Shown here piece by piece: positions 1 through 8,939 of a stretch of DNA of 64,000 bases. The notes under the pieces were generated by a model. The model had not been told where the DNA came from, ran no database searches, and saw only the letters and a list, made by a program, of their open reading frames with translations. Position 1 is the first letter of the stretch; every line of letters starts with the position of its first letter. This stretch comes from Sphingomonas oligophenolica. Lineage in GTDB: Bacteria > Pseudomonadota > Alphaproteobacteria > Sphingomonadales > Sphingomonadaceae. Position numbers and translations under genes: made by a program. The stretch spans positions 1 to 64,000 of the forward strand of contig NZ_RCZK01000002.1 in assembly GCF_006438955.1 (NCBI RefSeq), read 5' to 3'.

Positions 1-442
1 TGCCATAAGTGGAGGCGTGGGCGGTCTTGCTGCCGTAGCAGCGCTGCCAGACGATCTTGTATTTGTTGGTCGTGTTGGGATTCGCGACCGGCTCCAGATC
101 GGAGATAATCACGCGCCCACGCCCTTTCAGGTCGAGCTCGCCCGACTGCAATTGCGCGCCGGTCAGCAAGTCGTTGATGTCGAGTTCGCTGATCGACTTG
201 GCGGTGATCTGCGTGCCCTTGCCCATGCGTGCCGCGTTGTCGGCGAGCTGCAGCGCCATCTGGCTGACCCGCATCCGCGTCGTGATGTAGTTGGTGAGTT
301 CGGCACCGGTCAGGCTCATCATCAGGAGGATGGGCAGCGTGAACGCGAATTCGAGCAGCGCCAGCCCGCCGGTGTCGCGCGCCAGTCGCGCGGCGAGCGC
401 CGCGATCGACGCGGCGGGGCGGTGGGTTCGGACGAGGGTCAT
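1..442 (-). CDS. TadE-like pilus assembly protein (3' end outside window)
   Basis: The gene starts at 442 on the minus strand and runs off the left edge; about 147 codons are visible. A short basic N-terminus (MTLVRTHRPAA) is followed by the TadE-type stretch GGLALLEFAFTLPILLMM at about residues 25-42, a single membrane segment with the conserved Glu at the start of the hydrophobic helix. TadE-like proteins are pilin-like membrane proteins of Tad/Flp pilus systems. The start codon overlaps the upstream gene stop as ATGA, so the three genes 3074-1 read as one translationally coupled operon. The C-terminal half is not recognisable in detail. Confidence 0.8.
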   Translation of the reverse strand, partial: MTLVRTHRPAASIAALAARLARDTGGLALLEFAFTLPILLMMSLTGAELTNYITTRMRVSQMALQLADNAARMGKGTQITAKSISELDINDLLTGAQLQSGELDLKGRGRVIISDLEPVANPNTTNKYKIVWQRCYGSKTAHASTYG

Positions 443-1050
443 GGGCAATTGCCGATCGTCGGTGGGGCGTAGCTGCCCTGGTCGGTATAGGGCTGGTTCT
501 CCAGGATCGTTGCGGCCTTGATCGTCGTCGTCCGCGACACGCCAATTACATTGTAGAGCGGGAACATCCGCGGATAGGAGACGGTGACTGAGTACAGCGT
601 GCGGTCGGCCGCGCCACCCTGACCACCGTCGCCGCCGTCGAGGTCGCGGATGCCGTTGTTATTGGTGTCGGTGAACGGCTCGCCCGCATCGCACACGCCG
701 TTGCCATTGGTGTCCTGGGTCCATACCTCGGCGCGGGCCGTCGCGGCATCGGAAAAGGTGCGGTAGAAGCGGCGGCTGAACACGATCGTCGCATTGCCCG
801 CCAACGCCTTCACCTGCTTGGTGACCTTGGTATCGATCGCGGCCTGCGCGGCGACATCGGTGCTCGCCTCCAACCCCGAATCCCGCGCGGTCTTCTGGAC
901 GATACCCTGGAGCACCCCGCGCATGTAGAGCGTGTGCGCGGTGTCGAACGCGCCCAGCATGAAGAACGCCATCACCGGTGCGACGATCGCGAATTCGATG
1001 ATCGTTGCACCGCGCGTGTCGCGCGCGATCCTGGGAATGCGCAGCATCAT
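439..1050 (-). CDS. TadE-family protein with calcium-loop-like insert
   Basis: This is a 203-residue protein. Residues 11-36 carry the TadE signature (RGATIIEFAIVAPVMAFF), a single N-terminal membrane helix. Residues 113-136 hold two D-x-N-x-N-G-type loops (DTNGNGVCDAGEPF and DTNNNGIRD) followed by a Gly/Asp-rich stretch, resembling dockerin or thrombospondin-type-3 calcium loops. The start at 1050 (ATG, next to a second ATG at 1047) overlaps the TadG stop as TGATG. Its own stop overlaps the next TadE gene as ATGA. It probably acts as a minor pilin or pilus-assembly component outside the inner membrane. Calcium binding is inferred from the loop pattern only. Confidence 0.85.
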   Translation of the reverse strand: MMLRIPRIARDTRGATIIEFAIVAPVMAFFMLGAFDTAHTLYMRGVLQGIVQKTARDSGLEASTDVAAQAAIDTKVTKQVKALAGNATIVFSRRFYRTFSDAATARAEVWTQDTNGNGVCDAGEPFTDTNNNGIRDLDGGDGGQGGAADRTLYSVTVSYPRMFPLYNVIGVSRTTTIKAATILENQPYTDQGSYAPPTIGNCP

Positions 1051-3074
1051 CACTGGACGATCCTGAGCTGCGAAATCTGGTTGGCGATCGACGCGAAGGT
1101 CTGCTGCAGCGTCGCGGCGTTCGAGGCGCTGAAATAGCGGTCGGGCGAGGCGCAGTTCGTCATCCGCGTGACCGTCGATGGCGCGACATAGCCGAAGGTG
1201 ATGACCCATAGCGTGATGTTCTTGTTCTTGATCGCCGCACAGATGGCGTCGGTGCGCGCGTTGACTTGCTGGGTCAGCGTGCCGGTCGTCGTGCACCCGT
1301 CGGTCGGCGCGGTGTTCGGATCGGTCTGGCGACGGTCGAACCACGCCACGCCATAGGCCTGGTAGTTCCCCACTCCGGTGCAGGGATCGCCGTCGGTCAT
1401 GAAGATCAAGTTACGCTGGATTTCGCCGCCTTGCGGGGTGAAGGCGTTCTCGGTTGAAAACAGCCCGGTCGGCGACATCAGCCGCGCACCCCACAACAGC
1501 CCGATGTCGTGATAGGTGTTGCCGTTGGGCGTCAACGTGTCGACGTAGGTGTCGAATGTCCCGGCATTGGGCCACGCCTGCATCTTGGTCGCGGGAACCG
1601 GGCAAAAATACTGGGACTGATTGGGGTAGTCGTTGGTTGTGTAAGATTCGGCCTGCGTCCATCCATAGTAGCCGTTGCGCGTGTAGATGACGCCGGGGAG
1701 CGCAGGGCCCCACAAACTGCTGGGGTCCCCTGCGGTCGGCGTGGTGTCGATGTCCAGATCCTTGGCACCGCTCGGGATCGGCCAATAGGTCGACGCCCGG
1801 ACCGTCTGACGTTCTTCGATGCACCCGTCCCAACCGACGGTCTTCGTGGCACCATTGGCGTTCAGCGGTAGATCGACGCTGTTATTCCATGAGGCGCCAT
1901 TCTTGAGGCCGGATATGTCGGTAGCAATCTGGCCATAGTGCCATTGGTTGAAGGTTTGCTGCGTCGTGGTACTCACTGTCTGGGCGTAATCACGACGGAG
2001 TGTCTCTGTTACGTGACGTGTTTGAAATCGGCACCGTCCATTGGTCGAATTATACGATGCCCGATATTCGTCGTGGCCGCCGTCCTGGGTCGTAAACCAA
2101 GTCGCCGTGCGAGGATTACCGCTCCCAGGGTTGAAATTCTGCTGTCCGCTCTCCCCACCTGTTGACGCAAAAGCAGAGTCCGGTTGAGTCGGCTGTGAAT
2201 TGCACTGGCTCTGACTAAGGTTGGTCACGAACGACTGGTTCGACCAAGGACCGGCAACCACGTTCGTGGCGGATGTACCGGTAACCGTGGGAGTGCCGGT
2301 GGTCGTCGTCGTCTGGTTGGTGAACTGCGGCGCGCGCGACTGATAAGGCCATTGATTGGCGACCCATTCAGGCTTGAGCAGCCGACCGACGTTGACGTTG
2401 GTCGAATACGGTACGAACCCGAACCGGATCTGAACCTCGGACCCGGTGCCGCCCCCCGGCGTGCCGGTGGTGCAGTTCGCATCGGTATCGAGCCGCGCGA
2501 CGATTTCGTAGAAGCATTTCACCGCGACCTTCAGGCTCGCCATCTTGCTCTGCGAATCGCCCGAGGGGGTGTCGCCCATCGATCCGGTAGTATCGAGCAC
2601 GAACATGATGTCGGTATTCGGCAGCCGCATTTCGGTGGCGCAGGTAACCGCCAGGGTTTTGGGTGCGACCGCGAAAATCTTCATCAGCGTCATCGGCAGC
2701 TGGACCGAGGCATAGCCCGTCACCTTGCCCGCATTTTCGGTGAAGGTCCGGACGCGATTGCTCGAATCGTACGATCCCTGTTTGTAATTGGCGTCGAAGA
2801 ACTGGACCGCGGACGCGTTGGGGTAGTTGTTGTTTTGACCCCAAGTGCCGCCACCCATCGCCTTGCGCCCGGCAAGCACGCCGGCGTCGCAAGCGTGCTG
2901 GAGCCGGGTCTTGGTGATGTACATCCGCGCGACGTCGATCCCGCCGCCGACCAGACCTGCGAGCGGAAACAGCATTGCCGCCATGATCGCGAGCGTGTTC
3001 GCGCGCACGTCTCGACGCAGTGTGCCCATGAAGGAGCCAATTGACGCCAGATTCATCTTGTCGGACCTGCTCAT
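1050..3074 (-). CDS. TadG-like protein with von Willebrand factor A domain
   Basis: This is a 674-residue protein counted from the ATG at 3074; a GTG four codons upstream (3086) is an alternative. A membrane segment lies at about residues 26-46 in the typical Tad context (TLAIMAAMLFPLAGLVGG). Around residue 161 is a VWA MIDAS motif, DTTGSM, and further on LIFMTDGDP supplies the second acidic metal-site strand. A long Ser/Thr/Asn/Gln-rich insert separates the two. TadG/TadE proteins belong to Flp/Tad pilus machinery and are largely periplasmic. It is the first gene of a coupled operon with two TadE-like genes. The organism probably has the tad ATPase genes elsewhere; none is in this window. 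Confidence 0.85.
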   Translation of the reverse strand: MSRSDKMNLASIGSFMGTLRRDVRANTLAIMAAMLFPLAGLVGGGIDVARMYITKTRLQHACDAGVLAGRKAMGGGTWGQNNNYPNASAVQFFDANYKQGSYDSSNRVRTFTENAGKVTGYASVQLPMTLMKIFAVAPKTLAVTCATEMRLPNTDIMFVLDTTGSMGDTPSGDSQSKMASLKVAVKCFYEIVARLDTDANCTTGTPGGGTGSEVQIRFGFVPYSTNVNVGRLLKPEWVANQWPYQSRAPQFTNQTTTTTGTPTVTGTSATNVVAGPWSNQSFVTNLSQSQCNSQPTQPDSAFASTGGESGQQNFNPGSGNPRTATWFTTQDGGHDEYRASYNSTNGRCRFQTRHVTETLRRDYAQTVSTTTQQTFNQWHYGQIATDISGLKNGASWNNSVDLPLNANGATKTVGWDGCIEERQTVRASTYWPIPSGAKDLDIDTTPTAGDPSSLWGPALPGVIYTRNGYYGWTQAESYTTNDYPNQSQYFCPVPATKMQAWPNAGTFDTYVDTLTPNGNTYHDIGLLWGARLMSPTGLFSTENAFTPQGGEIQRNLIFMTDGDPCTGVGNYQAYGVAWFDRRQTDPNTAPTDGCTTTGTLTQQVNARTDAICAAIKNKNITLWVITFGYVAPSTVTRMTNCASPDRYFSASNAATLQQTFASIANQISQLRIVQ

Positions 3075-3206
3075 CGCGCGTTCCACCCACCTTCGTCGTC
3101 GTCGCTTACACGCCGCATCGCAAAGAAGGCCTCAAGGAGCGTGGTGAACAAAAGCTTACGCGGGCGAGGCGCTTGCCGCACCGCCATCACCGGTTAGACC
3201 GCGAGG

Positions 3207-3863
3207 ATGACCGATTCCCCCGTCGACCTGGCGATCGCGCTGGCCCCGCGACGTGCGCACCCCGCGCTCATGGCCCTGTTCGCGTTGGACGCGCGGCTTG
3301 CGGATATCGTCGCCTCGACCAGCGAACCGTTGATCGGCCAGCTCCGGCTCGCGTGGTGGCGGGAGGCGCTCGTTCGCCTCGACACCTCGCCTGCGCCCGC
3401 AGAGCCAGTGCTGCGCGATCTTGCGCGGCTGGTACTGCCGCATGGCGTCACTGGGGCCGAACTGGCCGCGATGACCGAGGGGTGGGAAGCAGTGTTGATG
3501 GGACAATTGCCCGATCAGGCGACGCTGACGGATTACGCGACGCAGCGGGGAGCGGTGCTGTTCGGCGCAGCGGCGCGCATGCTCGGCACCGATCCGACTG
3601 CGCGGATGACGGCAGCGGGTAGGGGCTGGGCGCTCGCGGCGCTTTGCCGCCATGGGTCCGACGCCAGCGTGGTCGATCTCGCGCGGCGGTGCGCGGATGC
3701 CGCGTTTGATGAGACGTTCGCCGGTTTTTGGCCGCGCGCCGAGCGCCCGCTCGGAATCCTGGCGATGCTGGCGGCGCGTGATCTCGTGACGAGTAGAGAC
3801 CTAGCCCGACGCTGGCCGACCGCGACTGCATTCATCAGGTTCAGGCTGATCGGCAGGCGTTAA
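3207..3863 (+). CDS. Squalene/phytoene synthase family protein (short, NDUFAF6-like)
   Basis: This 218-residue protein is shorter than true phytoene or squalene synthases, which are about 280-350 residues. The family stretch LRLAWWREAL is at residues 46-55, and the trans-prenyltransferase-like helical pattern continues after it. I do not see the two Asp-rich DxxxD motifs needed for diphosphate binding, so catalytic prenyl condensation is doubtful. Short alphaproteobacterial members of this type resemble the mitochondrial complex I assembly factor NDUFAF6; that link is family knowledge, not shown here. It is divergent from the Tad operon. A GAGG stretch lies just before the ATG. Confidence 0.75.
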   Translation: MTDSPVDLAIALAPRRAHPALMALFALDARLADIVASTSEPLIGQLRLAWWREALVRLDTSPAPAEPVLRDLARLVLPHGVTGAELAAMTEGWEAVLMGQLPDQATLTDYATQRGAVLFGAAARMLGTDPTARMTAAGRGWALAALCRHGSDASVVDLARRCADAAFDETFAGFWPRAERPLGILAMLAARDLVTSRDLARRWPTATAFIRFRLIGRR

Positions 3864-3916
3864 CTTGCGTACCGCGCCGCCGATGCTAGGCTTCATCGGC
3901 AACGGGAGGCGCAATC

Positions 3917-4384
3917 ATGTGGCGATATCTTGCGGGCGGCGCGGCGGCATTGGCGATGGTCGGCGCGGGAACATTGGTGTTCGGCAATCATCCGAGTCCG
4001 GCGCCGCTGCTGCCGAGCCAGCCGATGGCTTCACAATCGGGCGAACTTGCCGCCGACCCGCTGGCCGACATCGCCCCTGCAGCGACCGACCGCACCCGCG
4101 AACAAAAGCGGTTCGATCGTTACGACAAGGATCGAGACGGCAAGGTGATGCGCGACGAATATCTGATGCAGCGCCGGAAGGCCTTCGCCAAGCTCGATAC
4201 CGACCATGACGGTCGGCTGTCGTTCGACGAATGGGCGATCAAGGCGACGACCAAGTTCACAGGTGCGGATGCCGACAAATCGGGCGCAATGACCGCGGCC
4301 GAATTCGCGACCACCGCAGTCAAGCGGAAGGCGCCAGCTCGCGCGAAATGTCCGCCCGCGCCGCCGCGTGAGGAAGCGAGCTGA
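3917..4384 (+). CDS. EF-hand calcium-binding protein, membrane-anchored or secreted
   Basis: This is a 155-residue protein with a strong ribosome site (GGGAGG) before the ATG. The hydrophobic N-terminus (residues 3-23) looks like a signal peptide or anchor and is followed by a Pro/Ala-rich linker. Three EF-hand loops are visible at residues 70-81 (D-K-D-R-D-G, ending D-E), 94-105 (D-T-D-H-D-G, ending D-E) and 118-129 (D-A-D-K-S-G, ending A-E). It is a probable periplasmic calcium-responsive protein; no enzymatic domain is seen. The last 65 nt overlap the 3' end of the convergent trmFO gene. Confidence 0.85.
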   Translation: MWRYLAGGAAALAMVGAGTLVFGNHPSPAPLLPSQPMASQSGELAADPLADIAPAATDRTREQKRFDRYDKDRDGKVMRDEYLMQRRKAFAKLDTDHDGRLSFDEWAIKATTKFTGADADKSGAMTAAEFATTAVKRKAPARAKCPPAPPREEAS

Positions 4385-5696
4385 GCCATTCGGCCAGCGC
4401 CGTGCGCGCGCGATCGGTGTAGGCGCGCTTGCGATCCGCCTTCTTCTTCCCCGCGACCGGGGGGAACAGCCCGAAATTGACGTTCATCGGTTGATAGGTC
4501 GCGGCCTCCGCGCCGCCGGTGATATGCCCCAGCAGTGCGCCGAGCGCGGTGGTGAGGGGGAGGGGGGGTAGCGCCTCGCCCGCCAGCTCCGCCGCCGCGA
4601 ACCTGCCCGCCAGCATCCCGATCGACGCGCTCTCCAGATACCCCTCGCATCCCGTGATCTGGCCCGCGAACCGGATATTCGGGCGCGTCTTCAGCCGCAG
4701 CGTCGCGTCGAGTAGTTCTGGCGAGCGGATGAAGGTGTTGCGATGCAAGCCACCCAGCCGCGCGAATTCCGCATCCTGCAATCCCGGGATGGTGCGGAAC
4801 AGCTTTACCTGTTCGGCATGTTTCAGCTTGGTCTGGAACCCGACGATGTTCCACAACGTGCCCTGCGCATTGTCCTGGCGCAACTGCACCACCGCGTGCG
4901 GCCAGCGCCCGGTCTTGGGATTGTCGAGTCCCACCGGCTTCATCGGGCCATAGCGCAGCGTATCGACCCCGCGCTCCGCCATCACTTCGATTGGCATGCA
5001 GCCATCGAAATAGGGCGTGTCCTTCTCCCATTCCTTGAACTCGGTCTTCTCGCCGTCGACCAGCCCCTGGTGAAACGCGAGATACTCATCCTTCGTCATC
5101 GGGCAGTTGATGTAATCCTTGGTGCCGCCCCCAAGACTGGGCTTGTCCCAGCGGCTGGCGAACCACGCGGTTTCCATGTCGATGCTGTCGCGATGCACGA
5201 TCGGGGCGAGCGCATCGAAGAACGCGAGCGCTTCCTTTCCCGTCGCCTCGCCGATCGCCTCGGCGAGCAGCGCCCCCGTCAGCGGCCCGGTCGCGATGAT
5301 CGTGGGGCCTTCGGGAAGCGCATCGACCCGCTCGCGCATCAGCGTGATGTTGCGATGCCCCTCGATCGCCGCGGTCACGCCCTCGGAGAACAGATCGCGA
5401 TCCATCGCCAGTGCCGATCCCGCGGGCACCCGCGTGCGATCCGCTTCGCGCATGATCAGCGATCCCAGCGTCCGCATCTCCTGATGAAGCAGCCCCACCG
5501 CGTTGCTCTCGGCATCGTCCGAGCGGAAGCTGTTCGAACACACCAGTTCCGCCAGCCCGTCGGTCTTGTGCGCCGCGGTGCCTTCACCGCTCCCGCGCAT
5601 TTCGGAGAGGCGCACCTTGTGCCCCGCCTCCGCGAGCTGCCAGGCGGCTTCGGAACCGGCGAGTCCGCCGCCGATGATGTGGATGTCGTGGGTCAT
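4320..5696 (-). CDS. trmFO: Methylenetetrahydrofolate-tRNA-(uracil-5-)-methyltransferase
   Basis: TrmFO is a folate- and FAD-dependent enzyme that makes m5U54 in the tRNA T-loop. The protein has 458 residues, normal for the family. It opens with a Rossmann FAD motif [13 protein letters not shown] at residues 7-19, followed by family-typical stretches such as [21 protein letters not shown] and [13 protein letters not shown]. The ATG at 5696 sits where the family normally begins. It converges on the EF-hand gene with a 65-nt overlap, so the two transcripts would be antisense at their ends. It stands alone as a minus-strand unit. Confidence 0.96.
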   Translation of the reverse strand: MTHDIHIIGGGLAGSEAAWQLAEAGHKVRLSEMRGSGEGTAAHKTDGLAELVCSNSFRSDDAESNAVGLLHQEMRTLGSLIMREADRTRVPAGSALAMDRDLFSEGVTAAIEGHRNITLMRERVDALPEGPTIIATGPLTGALLAEAIGEATGKEALAFFDALAPIVHRDSIDMETAWFASRWDKPSLGGGTKDYINCPMTKDEYLAFHQGLVDGEKTEFKEWEKDTPYFDGCMPIEVMAERGVDTLRYGPMKPVGLDNPKTGRWPHAVVQLRQDNAQGTLWNIVGFQTKLKHAEQVKLFRTIPGLQDAEFARLGGLHRNTFIRSPELLDATLRLKTRPNIRFAGQITGCEGYLESASIGMLAGRFAAAELAGEALPPLPLTTALGALLGHITGGAEAATYQPMNVNFGLFPPVAGKKKADRKRAYTDRARTALAEWLSSLPHAAARADISRELAPSA

Positions 5697-5768
5697 GCCC
5701 CGCGCTTAGCGGGTCGCTCGCGCGCCTGACAACCTTGCGGGCGTAGCCCCACCGCTCATCTGGTGCCG

Positions 5769-5894
5769 ATGACGATGTACGCCATCGGATACGAGGGCAC
5801 GACGATGGCCGATTTCCTCGCCGCGCTGACAAGGGGGGATCGAGCGGATGATCGATGCAGGTCGCCGACCGTTATATCTGAGCGGGGTCGGTGC
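5769..5894 (+). pseudogene. DUF488 gene remnant (frameshifted and truncated)
   Basis: From 5769 the plus strand reads MTMYAIGYEGTTMADF, then LAALTRG, which is the characteristic start of DUF488 proteins (Y-x-I-G-Y-E-G, x-x-x-F-x-x-x-L). At a run of six G (5833-5838) the homologous reading moves to another frame and continues GIERMIDAGRRPLYLSG, matching the next DUF488 segment (G-V-E-R-x-x-D-V-R). It stops at 5892-5894. Only about 40 of the expected 130 or more residues remain, and the end overlaps the 3' end of the convergent kefB-like gene. I read this as a decayed gene fragment; a sequencing error could restore the frame but not the missing C-terminus. Confidence 0.65.
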
Positions 5895-7671
5895 GAGTCG
5901 CTGATGCCTCGCCGGTGCGCCGCAGCCGCCGGATGCGTGGCTCGCGCTCCATCGCCGCGTCCCGGCGGATACTTTGGCGCAGTTCGTCGCGCTTCTCGTG
6001 GATCGACGCGATCACCGGACCCATCGCGATGCCGAGGTCGACCAGCACCGCCTCCGACAATTGCAGCGAGCTTTCCAGCGTTTCGGGCACTGCGTCGGTC
6101 GCCCCAGCCTTGTAGAGTTCGGCCGCGTGGTGGGTATCGCGCGCGCGCGCGACAATCGTCAGGTCGGGGGCCAGCGCGCGGACCCGGCGGGTGATGCGCA
6201 CCGTCAGCACCGGATCGTCCATCGTCAGGATCAGCGCGCGCGCCGCCATCAGGTCGAGCCGTTCGACGAGATCACCGCGCGCGATGTCGCCAAACATGAC
6301 CGGATAGCCCGCCGCCTTGGCGTCCTCGACCGCGTCGATGTCCGCCTCCACCGCGATATAGGGCTGGGCATGGACCGTCAGCATATCCGCGACCATTCGT
6401 CCGACCCGCCCGAAGCCGATCACGACGGTGCGCGCTTCGTCGGCCTCGAACCCGTCCTCGTCGGCGCCGCTGCGGGTTTCGATCCGCCGCGACACCAATC
6501 GCCCCGCCTGCGCGAGCAGCGGCGTGATCGTTAGCCCGATCGCGGTCACCGTCTGCCAGAAGGCGGCGGTCGAGGGCAGGATCAGCTGCGCCTGCGCCGC
6601 GGTCGCGAGCACGATGAGCGTGGTTTCGGACGGACTGCCCATCAGCAACCCGATCTCGGCGGCGGTGCCACGCCGGGTCTGCGCGACGCGCAGCAGCAGG
6701 AAGGTGACGATCGCCTTCGCCGCGACCACGCCCGACACCGCGAGCAGCAGCGCGGGCCAGTTGGCGACGATCAACCGGAGGTCGAGGCTCATCCCCACCG
6801 TGATCAGGAACACGCCGAGCGCGAGCCCCTTGAACGGCGCGGTCATCACCTCGACCTCGCTGTGATAATCGGTCTCCGCGATCAGCAGCCCGGCGAGCAG
6901 CGCGCCGACGATCGGCGACAGCCCCGCCGCGGTCGTCGCGACGCTCGCGACGATCACGACGAGCAGCGATGCCGCGAGGAACAGCTCCGGACTCTTGGTC
7001 CGCGCCGCCTGCGCGAAGAGGCGGGGCAGGACGATCCGCCCGCCCAGATACATGACGACGACGGTCGCGAGCCCGCGCATCGCCACCCCCGCAATCCCCT
7101 GCCAACCCGCGTCGCTAGCGGTCGGCGCCATCGCCCCAAGCGCGAAGATGATCGGGACAAGCGCCAGATCCTCGAACAACAGCATCGCGAACGCGCCGCG
7201 CCCGACCGCGCTCGTCGTCCCGACCAACGGCAACACCAGCGCGGTCGACGACAGCGCCAGCGCGAGGCCAAGCCCCGCCGCGCCCGACCATTCCTGGCCG
7301 ATAAAGTGGAGCGCGATCCCGATCAACGCCGCCGAACCCAACAGTTCGAACGCGCCGATCCCGAACACCTGCCCACGCATCGTCCACAGCCGCTTGAACG
7401 ACAGTTCGAGCCCGATCGAGAACAGCAGCAGGATAATGCCGAATTCGGCGAACGGCTCGATCGCGTGGGGATCGGATATCGTGACGTAATAAAGCCAGGG
7501 CGCCTGGCCGACGAGCGCGCCGAGCCCCGCGGGACCGACCAGCAGCCCGACGAGAATGAAGCCGATGACCGGGCTGATCCGGAACCGTGCGAACGCCGGA
7601 ATCACGAACCCTGCGGCCCCCAGGATCACCAGCGCGTCGCTGAACCCTTCGTTGTCGATACCCATGGCCAT
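5872..7671 (-). CDS. CPA2-family cation:proton antiporter with TrkA-N domain (KefB-like)
   Basis: This is a 599-residue inner-membrane protein. The N-terminal two thirds is a Na+/H+ exchanger-type domain with about 12 hydrophobic segments, including SPVIGFILVGLLVGP and GLALALSSTALVLP. From about residue 415 a TrkA-N (RCK) Rossmann domain begins with VVIGFGRVGRMVA and continues through FGDIARGDLVERL. This layout fits glutathione-gated or NAD-regulated K+/H+ antiporters of the KefB/KefC type. I chose the ATG at 7671 because AGGTG lies six bases upstream; an in-frame ORF extends further up but overlaps the divergent gene. Transported ion and gating ligand cannot be read from sequence. Confidence 0.88.
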   Translation of the reverse strand: MAMGIDNEGFSDALVILGAAGFVIPAFARFRISPVIGFILVGLLVGPAGLGALVGQAPWLYYVTISDPHAIEPFAEFGIILLLFSIGLELSFKRLWTMRGQVFGIGAFELLGSAALIGIALHFIGQEWSGAAGLGLALALSSTALVLPLVGTTSAVGRGAFAMLLFEDLALVPIIFALGAMAPTASDAGWQGIAGVAMRGLATVVVMYLGGRIVLPRLFAQAARTKSPELFLAASLLVVIVASVATTAAGLSPIVGALLAGLLIAETDYHSEVEVMTAPFKGLALGVFLITVGMSLDLRLIVANWPALLLAVSGVVAAKAIVTFLLLRVAQTRRGTAAEIGLLMGSPSETTLIVLATAAQAQLILPSTAAFWQTVTAIGLTITPLLAQAGRLVSRRIETRSGADEDGFEADEARTVVIGFGRVGRMVADMLTVHAQPYIAVEADIDAVEDAKAAGYPVMFGDIARGDLVERLDLMAARALILTMDDPVLTVRITRRVRALAPDLTIVARARDTHHAAELYKAGATDAVPETLESSLQLSEAVLVDLGIAMGPVIASIHEKRDELRQSIRRDAAMEREPRIRRLRRTGEASATRTDPAQI

Positions 7672-7711
7672 GCTTGCACCTAACCGGCTTTGCGCGTCTT
7701 TGTCATCGGCG

Positions 7712-8935
7712 ATGGACGTCGATTCGATCGCAGATGTATTGATTGTCGGGGGCGGCCCGGCCGGGATGATGGCCGGGTATCTGTTCGCGCGGGCAGGGCT
7801 GGATGCGGTCATCGTCGAGAAACATCGCGATTTCCTCCGCGATTTCCGCGGCGACACGGTCCATCCTTCGACACTCGACCTCTTCGACGAACTGGACTTG
7901 CTCGACGATTTCCTCGCGCTGCCGCACGACGAGGTCCGCGAGATCGGCGCGGTGATCGGCGGAGAAAGCTGGCCGATCGCCGATTTCTCGCATCTGCCCG
8001 GGCGCGGCACCTTCATCGCGATGATGCCGCAATGGCATTTGCTCGATTTTCTGGCGCGCAAGGGCAGGGGGTTTGTCGGCTTCGACCTTCGGATGGAAAC
8101 CGAGGCGGTTGCGCTGCGGTTCGCGGGCGACCGCGTCGTTGGGGTCCACACCGTAGCGGGCGGCGACATCGGCGCGCGACTGGTGATTCTGGCTGATGGG
8201 CGGGGCTCGTCGCTGCGCGATGAGGCGGGGTTGCCGCGGGTCGATCTCGATGCGCCGATCGACGTGTTCTGGTTTCGCGTGCCGAAATCGCGCACCTCCG
8301 ACAATCAGACCCAGGGATTCATCGGCGATGGCGAGATGGTCGTGACGATCGATCGCGGTGATTATTTCCAGTGCGCGCGGGTCATCGCCAAGGGGAGTGC
8401 GGACGCGGTCCGCCAGCGCGGCATCGCGGTATTTCGCGATCGGGTGGCGCAGATCGCGCCCGTCCTGTCCGCGGGGATCGCCGACCTCGGCGGGTTCGAC
8501 GACGTCAAGCTGCTCAGCGTCTCGCTCGATCGGCTGACGCGATGGCACCGTCCTGGCCTGCTCGCGATCGGCGACGCCGCGCATGCGATGTCGCCGGTGG
8601 GCGGAGTCGGGATCAACCTCGCGGTGCAGGACGCGGTGGCCGCCGCTAACATACTCGCCGGGCCGATGGCCAATGGCAACGACCCGGACCCGTTGCTCGC
8701 GCGGGTCCAGGCGCGGCGGGTGCTGGCGGTGCGGACGATCCAAGGGTTGCAGCGATTGGCGCATCGCGCGGTGCTAGGCCCCGCGCTGGCGGGCCGCGTC
8801 ACCAGCGCACCGCTCGCGCTCCGGGCGTTGAAGCGCATTCCCGCGCTGCGGCGAATTCCGGCCCGCATCCTCGGGCTCGGCGTCCGCCGCGAACATATCC
8901 GCTCGCCCGCCGCGTCGGCGCCGGGCGAGCGGTAG
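7712..8935 (+). CDS. FAD-dependent aromatic-type monooxygenase (PHBH/UbiH fold)
   Basis: This 407-residue protein starts at the ATG at 7712. Residues 9-22 are a Rossmann motif VLIVGGGPAGMMAG. The GD motif region appears near residue 285 as LAIGDAAHAMSPVGGVG, the second FAD-binding signature of group A flavoprotein monooxygenases. An additional family stretch GDTVHPSTLDLFDEL is at about residues 47-61. Such enzymes hydroxylate aromatic or polyketide-like substrates with NAD(P)H and O2. The substrate here is unknown, and UbiH-like activity is possible but not supported by any quinone-gene neighbour. It is divergent from the KefB-like gene and converges on icd with only 4 nt between stops. Confidence 0.85.
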   Translation: MDVDSIADVLIVGGGPAGMMAGYLFARAGLDAVIVEKHRDFLRDFRGDTVHPSTLDLFDELDLLDDFLALPHDEVREIGAVIGGESWPIADFSHLPGRGTFIAMMPQWHLLDFLARKGRGFVGFDLRMETEAVALRFAGDRVVGVHTVAGGDIGARLVILADGRGSSLRDEAGLPRVDLDAPIDVFWFRVPKSRTSDNQTQGFIGDGEMVVTIDRGDYFQCARVIAKGSADAVRQRGIAVFRDRVAQIAPVLSAGIADLGGFDDVKLLSVSLDRLTRWHRPGLLAIGDAAHAMSPVGGVGINLAVQDAVAAANILAGPMANGNDPDPLLARVQARRVLAVRTIQGLQRLAHRAVLGPALAGRVTSAPLALRALKRIPALRRIPARILGLGVRREHIRSPAASAPGER

Positions 8936-8939
8936 CCGA

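Noticed and set aside
2352..3044. Long plus-strand ORF opposite the TadG-like gene
   Set aside because: Translation is Arg/Asp/His-rich low complexity typical of antisense frames in GC-rich genes, and the minus strand encodes a clear VWA protein.
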